A stretch of DNA of 7,161 nucleotides, taken from NCBI GenBank assembly GCA_020056895.1, contig JAGVGV010000122.1:1-7161 (forward strand), read 5' to 3'. A program made the translations under genes and the position numbers. This stretch comes from Deltaproteobacteria bacterium. GTDB taxonomy: Bacteria > Desulfobacterota > Desulfarculia > Adiutricales > JAGVGV01. Within the stretch, counting starts at the first letter, position 1, and every line of letters starts with the position of its first letter. The notes under the pieces were generated by a model that saw only the letters and a list, made by a program, of their open reading frames with translations, did not search any database and was not told the DNA's origin. Positions 5,113-7,161 of this stretch are shown here, one piece after another.

Positions 5113-6744
5113 TTAAGGGACCGGGTTTATCGGCTCACCGGTCATGGAGCCGGGCGCCCACACGGGCCGGCGGAAAAGGTGGTTGATTTCCCAGGCTTCT
5201 TCCAAGGTGGGAACCACGATGAACCAGTCGCTTGAGGCCAGCCGGTCCAGGGCCAGGTCGTCGGCTAGGCGCCATTCATCTTCCTTCCACCATTCCCCGG
5301 CCGGCGATGTTTCCAATTGAAAACGGTATCGAAGGTCTTGGGGCAGTTTTTCCCAGTCGGCTTCTCCTCCGTATACCACCGGTGCGGCGCCCAGGGTTTC
5401 CAGGGCCTTTTTCCGAAAGCCCAGTCCATAGGGTTCCACGGTCCAGCGGCCCAACCCGGGCCGCCATTTCCGTAAATCGGAAAGCCGCCGCGGGTCCCGT
5501 CCGGTGAAGGAGACCACGGCCTGGTCGCCTCGAACCATCCGGCGGCCGGCCCGAATCCGGTGTTCCAGAAGAATCCGTTTGAGGGTGTCGAAGGCCGTTC
5601 GGCCCGCGGTCGGCAGCTCGAAAAGCAGTTCGCGGGCGTATTCCAACCGGTCCTGATCCGGCCAGGGACCGGGATAGGCTCGGGTGAAATGGAAAAGACA
5701 GGGCTCCCCGGGGGCGGCGATCAGCCAATTGGGTGAGCTTTCCGGAGCGAGGTGGTCATTGGCGGAGAAAGATACGGCGATTCGCCGGTGACGGCTCAAG
5801 GCCGGACCGCTTTTTCGTATTTCGAACGATCCGGCGCCGTCGCTTAACAAATTCCGGTTGCCCGCCGTTTCGGGTTCCATTTTTTCCGGCCGGTACACGA
5901 ATACGGTTTTGCCCTGGCTCCGGGCCGGACCGGCCAGCCGTTCCACCACGCCGCCGGCCCGGGCTTCGGCCACCAGAACCAGCCGCGAAAGATGGACCAG
6001 GCAGGCATCCCGGATTTCGGCTCGGTGGGGAGACCTTACCGGCCCTGGAAGAAAGGGCGACAGGACCAATGACTGATCTTCGGGAACCAGATTCCCGAAT
6101 TCGGCCAGGAACGCCTTTTCGTGCGACGTGTCGCCCATGGCCGGCAGGGAGCCGTCCAGCACCACCACCTGGCCGCCGCCGCGAAGGACGGTGGTCGCGG
6201 CCGTCAGGTCGTACGCTGGAGCGCCCAAACCCGTGGCCGGGATGTAGTCGTGGGCCGCGGCCCAGGGGGTCATCTGGCGGGTTACCGGAATCCAATCCGC
6301 GTCCGGAAGGATAAGCCGGGGCTTTCGGGAATTGAGCACCACGGCCAGGTCCTGGTACAGCATCCGTTCGGGTCCCCAGGCGAACAGGACGGGCGGGCCG
6401 GGTCCATCGACCAGCCGAACGGCCCATACGCCTCGCCGAAGCCAGCCATCGGCGATGGTTCTGGCCTCGGCAGTCCGGCGGTCCAGATTCCGGTTTTTTC
6501 CCAAGGATTCCATGAGGAACGCGGAAACCGGATCGTTGGTCCCTGGCTCGGCCGTTGGCGGCCGGTCCAGAAAACGGCGGATCAGGTCCGCCCGGAAGAC
6601 TTCGGACCGGTTTGCCAGCCCCATGGCCGCCGCCGTCAAAGTCAGCAGGCCGGGCAAGCCGGGATGCGTGGAGGGAATGAGTTCAAAAAGCGGCGGCGGC
6701 GTTGCATCCGAAGAAATTCCGGTGATAACGGGGTAGGTCTCCAT
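5113..6744 (-). CDS. DprA/SLOG-like protein fused to an uncharacterised C-terminal domain
   Basis: I do not recognise this 543-residue protein as a named family. Residues about 98-285 follow the DprA/Smf order: PPVLFAWGP (117-125) where DprA has P-x-L-x-x-x-G, AVVLNSRKPR (134-143) where DprA has the nucleotide loop with GSR, TGLGAPAYDL (171-180), GGGQVVVLDGSLP (189-201), then LSPFLPG (228-234), HRAEIRD (240-246) and LVLVAEARAGG (255-265). DprA loads RecA on incoming single-stranded DNA. A helical segment (30-95) could match its N-terminal domain. After a linker comes a second domain (about 348-515): LFHFTRA (350-356), AVVSFTG (409-415), EPYGLGFRKK (437-446), PVVYGG (455-460) and KEDEWRL (487-493). 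There is no signal peptide or membrane segment. The start at 6744 has a weak GGGA upstream. Function is unknown; a DNA-sensing or defence role is inference. Confidence 0.6.
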   Translation of the reverse strand: METYPVITGISSDATPPPLFELIPSTHPGLPGLLTLTAAAMGLANRSEVFRADLIRRFLDRPPTAEPGTNDPVSAFLMESLGKNRNLDRRTAEARTIADGWLRRGVWAVRLVDGPGPPVLFAWGPERMLYQDLAVVLNSRKPRLILPDADWIPVTRQMTPWAAAHDYIPATGLGAPAYDLTAATTVLRGGGQVVVLDGSLPAMGDTSHEKAFLAEFGNLVPEDQSLVLSPFLPGPVRSPHRAEIRDACLVHLSRLVLVAEARAGGVVERLAGPARSQGKTVFVYRPEKMEPETAGNRNLLSDGAGSFEIRKSGPALSRHRRIAVSFSANDHLAPESSPNWLIAAPGEPCLFHFTRAYPGPWPDQDRLEYARELLFELPTAGRTAFDTLKRILLEHRIRAGRRMVRGDQAVVSFTGRDPRRLSDLRKWRPGLGRWTVEPYGLGFRKKALETLGAAPVVYGGEADWEKLPQDLRYRFQLETSPAGEWWKEDEWRLADDLALDRLASSDWFIVVPTLEEAWEINHLFRRPVWAPGSMTGEPINPVP

Positions 6745-6816
6745 ATTGTATCCCGCTTAAAGCATGGCCCAATCGTGGAGCCGTCCGGGGGGCGGGGAGG
6801 CTCGGTTGGATCCCGA

Positions 6817-6822
6817 ATCATA
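6817..6822 (-). promoter_or_regulatory. Isolated candidate -10 element before the DprA-like gene
   Basis: TATGAT on the minus strand lies 72 bases upstream of the DprA-like start, in the 104-base spacer 6745-6848. At 17 bases upstream the hexamer is GTTTTT, a poor -35, so a promoter here would need an activator or another sigma factor. The rest of the spacer holds a GC-rich stretch with short arms GAGCC (6778-6782) and GGCTC (6799-6803), but nothing resembling an intrinsic terminator. Confidence 0.2.
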
Positions 6823-6848
6823 CGCCCGTGTAATCGATGAAAAACTTT

Positions 6849-7161
6849 TTAAAAGCCGCAAGTGGAGGCCGCTTCGGCCATGGCGTCCATAAGACACAAG
6901 GCCCGGTCCCGGCCGATGATTTCCCCGTCATCCTTGTGCCGGATCCCGTGGTCGGTAATCCGGAACTGGTCGGAAACGTCGAACAGCTTCCGAACGGCCT
7001 GCTGGATGCGGCTGTCGGCGAGGAAAACTCGGGCCTGGTCGGTTTTTTTGGCCTTGAGAGCCAGTTTTTTCTCCAAATCGGACCCGGGCAGCCGCACATA
7101 GGCGCCGGAAAAAAGCCATCGGCCCAAGGCCGTGCCGAACCAGGCTTTTTGGACATCCAGC
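6849..7161 (-). CDS. Unrecognised protein, C-terminal part (5' end outside window)
   Basis: About 103 residues are visible, and the frame stays open to the right edge of the window, so the start lies outside. This frame has a normal protein-like composition: a hydrophobic/aromatic segment (ALGRWLFSGAYVRLPG), a lysine-rich helix (DLEKKLALKAKKTDQAR) and a polar, charged end including RITDHGIRHKDDGEIIGRD, before DAMAEAASTCGF and TAA (6849-6851). The other minus-strand frame is rich in Pro, Ser and Arg and looks like a shadow. I recognise no domain; the His and Asp cluster near the end is not a clear metal-binding motif. The next gene on the strand, the DprA-like one, starts 104 bases downstream. 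The TAA is preceded by TTT in a sequence that could allow a +1 shift adding ten residues. Confidence 0.7.
   Translation of the reverse strand, partial: LDVQKAWFGTALGRWLFSGAYVRLPGSDLEKKLALKAKKTDQARVFLADSRIQQAVRKLFDVSDQFRITDHGIRHKDDGEIIGRDRALCLMDAMAEAASTCGF

Noticed and set aside
6121..6840. Plus-strand open frame opposite the DprA-like gene
   Set aside because: Its composition is Gly/Arg/Gln-rich without recognisable motifs, while the minus-strand frame shows ordered DprA motifs.
6867..6879. GGCCG-CTT-CGGCC hairpin as a terminator
   Set aside because: It is inside the coding region, with no T tract directly after the stem on either strand.
6818..7156. Alternative minus-strand frame at the right edge as the real gene
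   Set aside because: It is rich in Pro, Ser and Arg, as expected of a shadow. The neighbouring frame has balanced, helix-forming composition and stays open to the edge.

Overview
The window reads as chromosomal DNA from a GC-rich, probably anaerobic bacterium. The best guess is a former deltaproteobacterium (Desulfobacterota). This rests on a rubrerythrin at the left edge, the order rnc, Elp3-like radical SAM gene, era, and a strongly CCGG-rich composition. The lineage is inferred from gene content and order; no database comparison was possible. I see no rRNA, tRNA, CRISPR array, insertion sequence or phage gene.

Layout: positions 1-200 (+) hold the C-terminal end of a rubrerythrin, and 305-1210 (+) an ADP-ribosylglycohydrolase-fold protein with an altered C-terminal metal motif. 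A convergent spacer at 1211-1319 carries a GTCAGC heptad repeat and a long imperfect inverted repeat. Everything to the right is on the minus strand and is transcribed right to left. In transcription order it is an unrecognised gene entering from the right edge (6849-7161), a 543-residue DprA-like protein with an unusual C-terminal domain (5113-6744), an exported FecR-domain protein (4214-5029), rnc (3383-4132), a radical SAM gene (2301-3386) and era (1320-2225). No gene-free stretch exceeds about 110 bases.

rnc, the radical SAM gene and era look like one housekeeping RNA/translation operon. RNase III cuts double-stranded RNA and matures rRNA, Era helps assemble the 30S subunit, and the radical SAM protein resembles the catalytic half of tRNA-modifying Elp3. 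A near-consensus promoter (TTGACC-18-TATGAT) sits directly in front of rnc, close enough that the transcript would be leaderless or nearly so. This fits the lack of a Shine-Dalgarno sequence there.

The most novel object is the 543-residue protein. Its first half follows the DprA/Smf (SLOG-type Rossmann) plan with a degenerate nucleotide loop. Its second half has a His-Phe-Thr start, a Pro-Tyr-Gly-Leu-Gly-Phe core and a Glu-Trp-Arg end, a layout that resembles uncharacterised toxin or abortive-infection-like domains. That makes it a candidate DNA-sensing or defence-type protein. This is inference from motif order, not proof.
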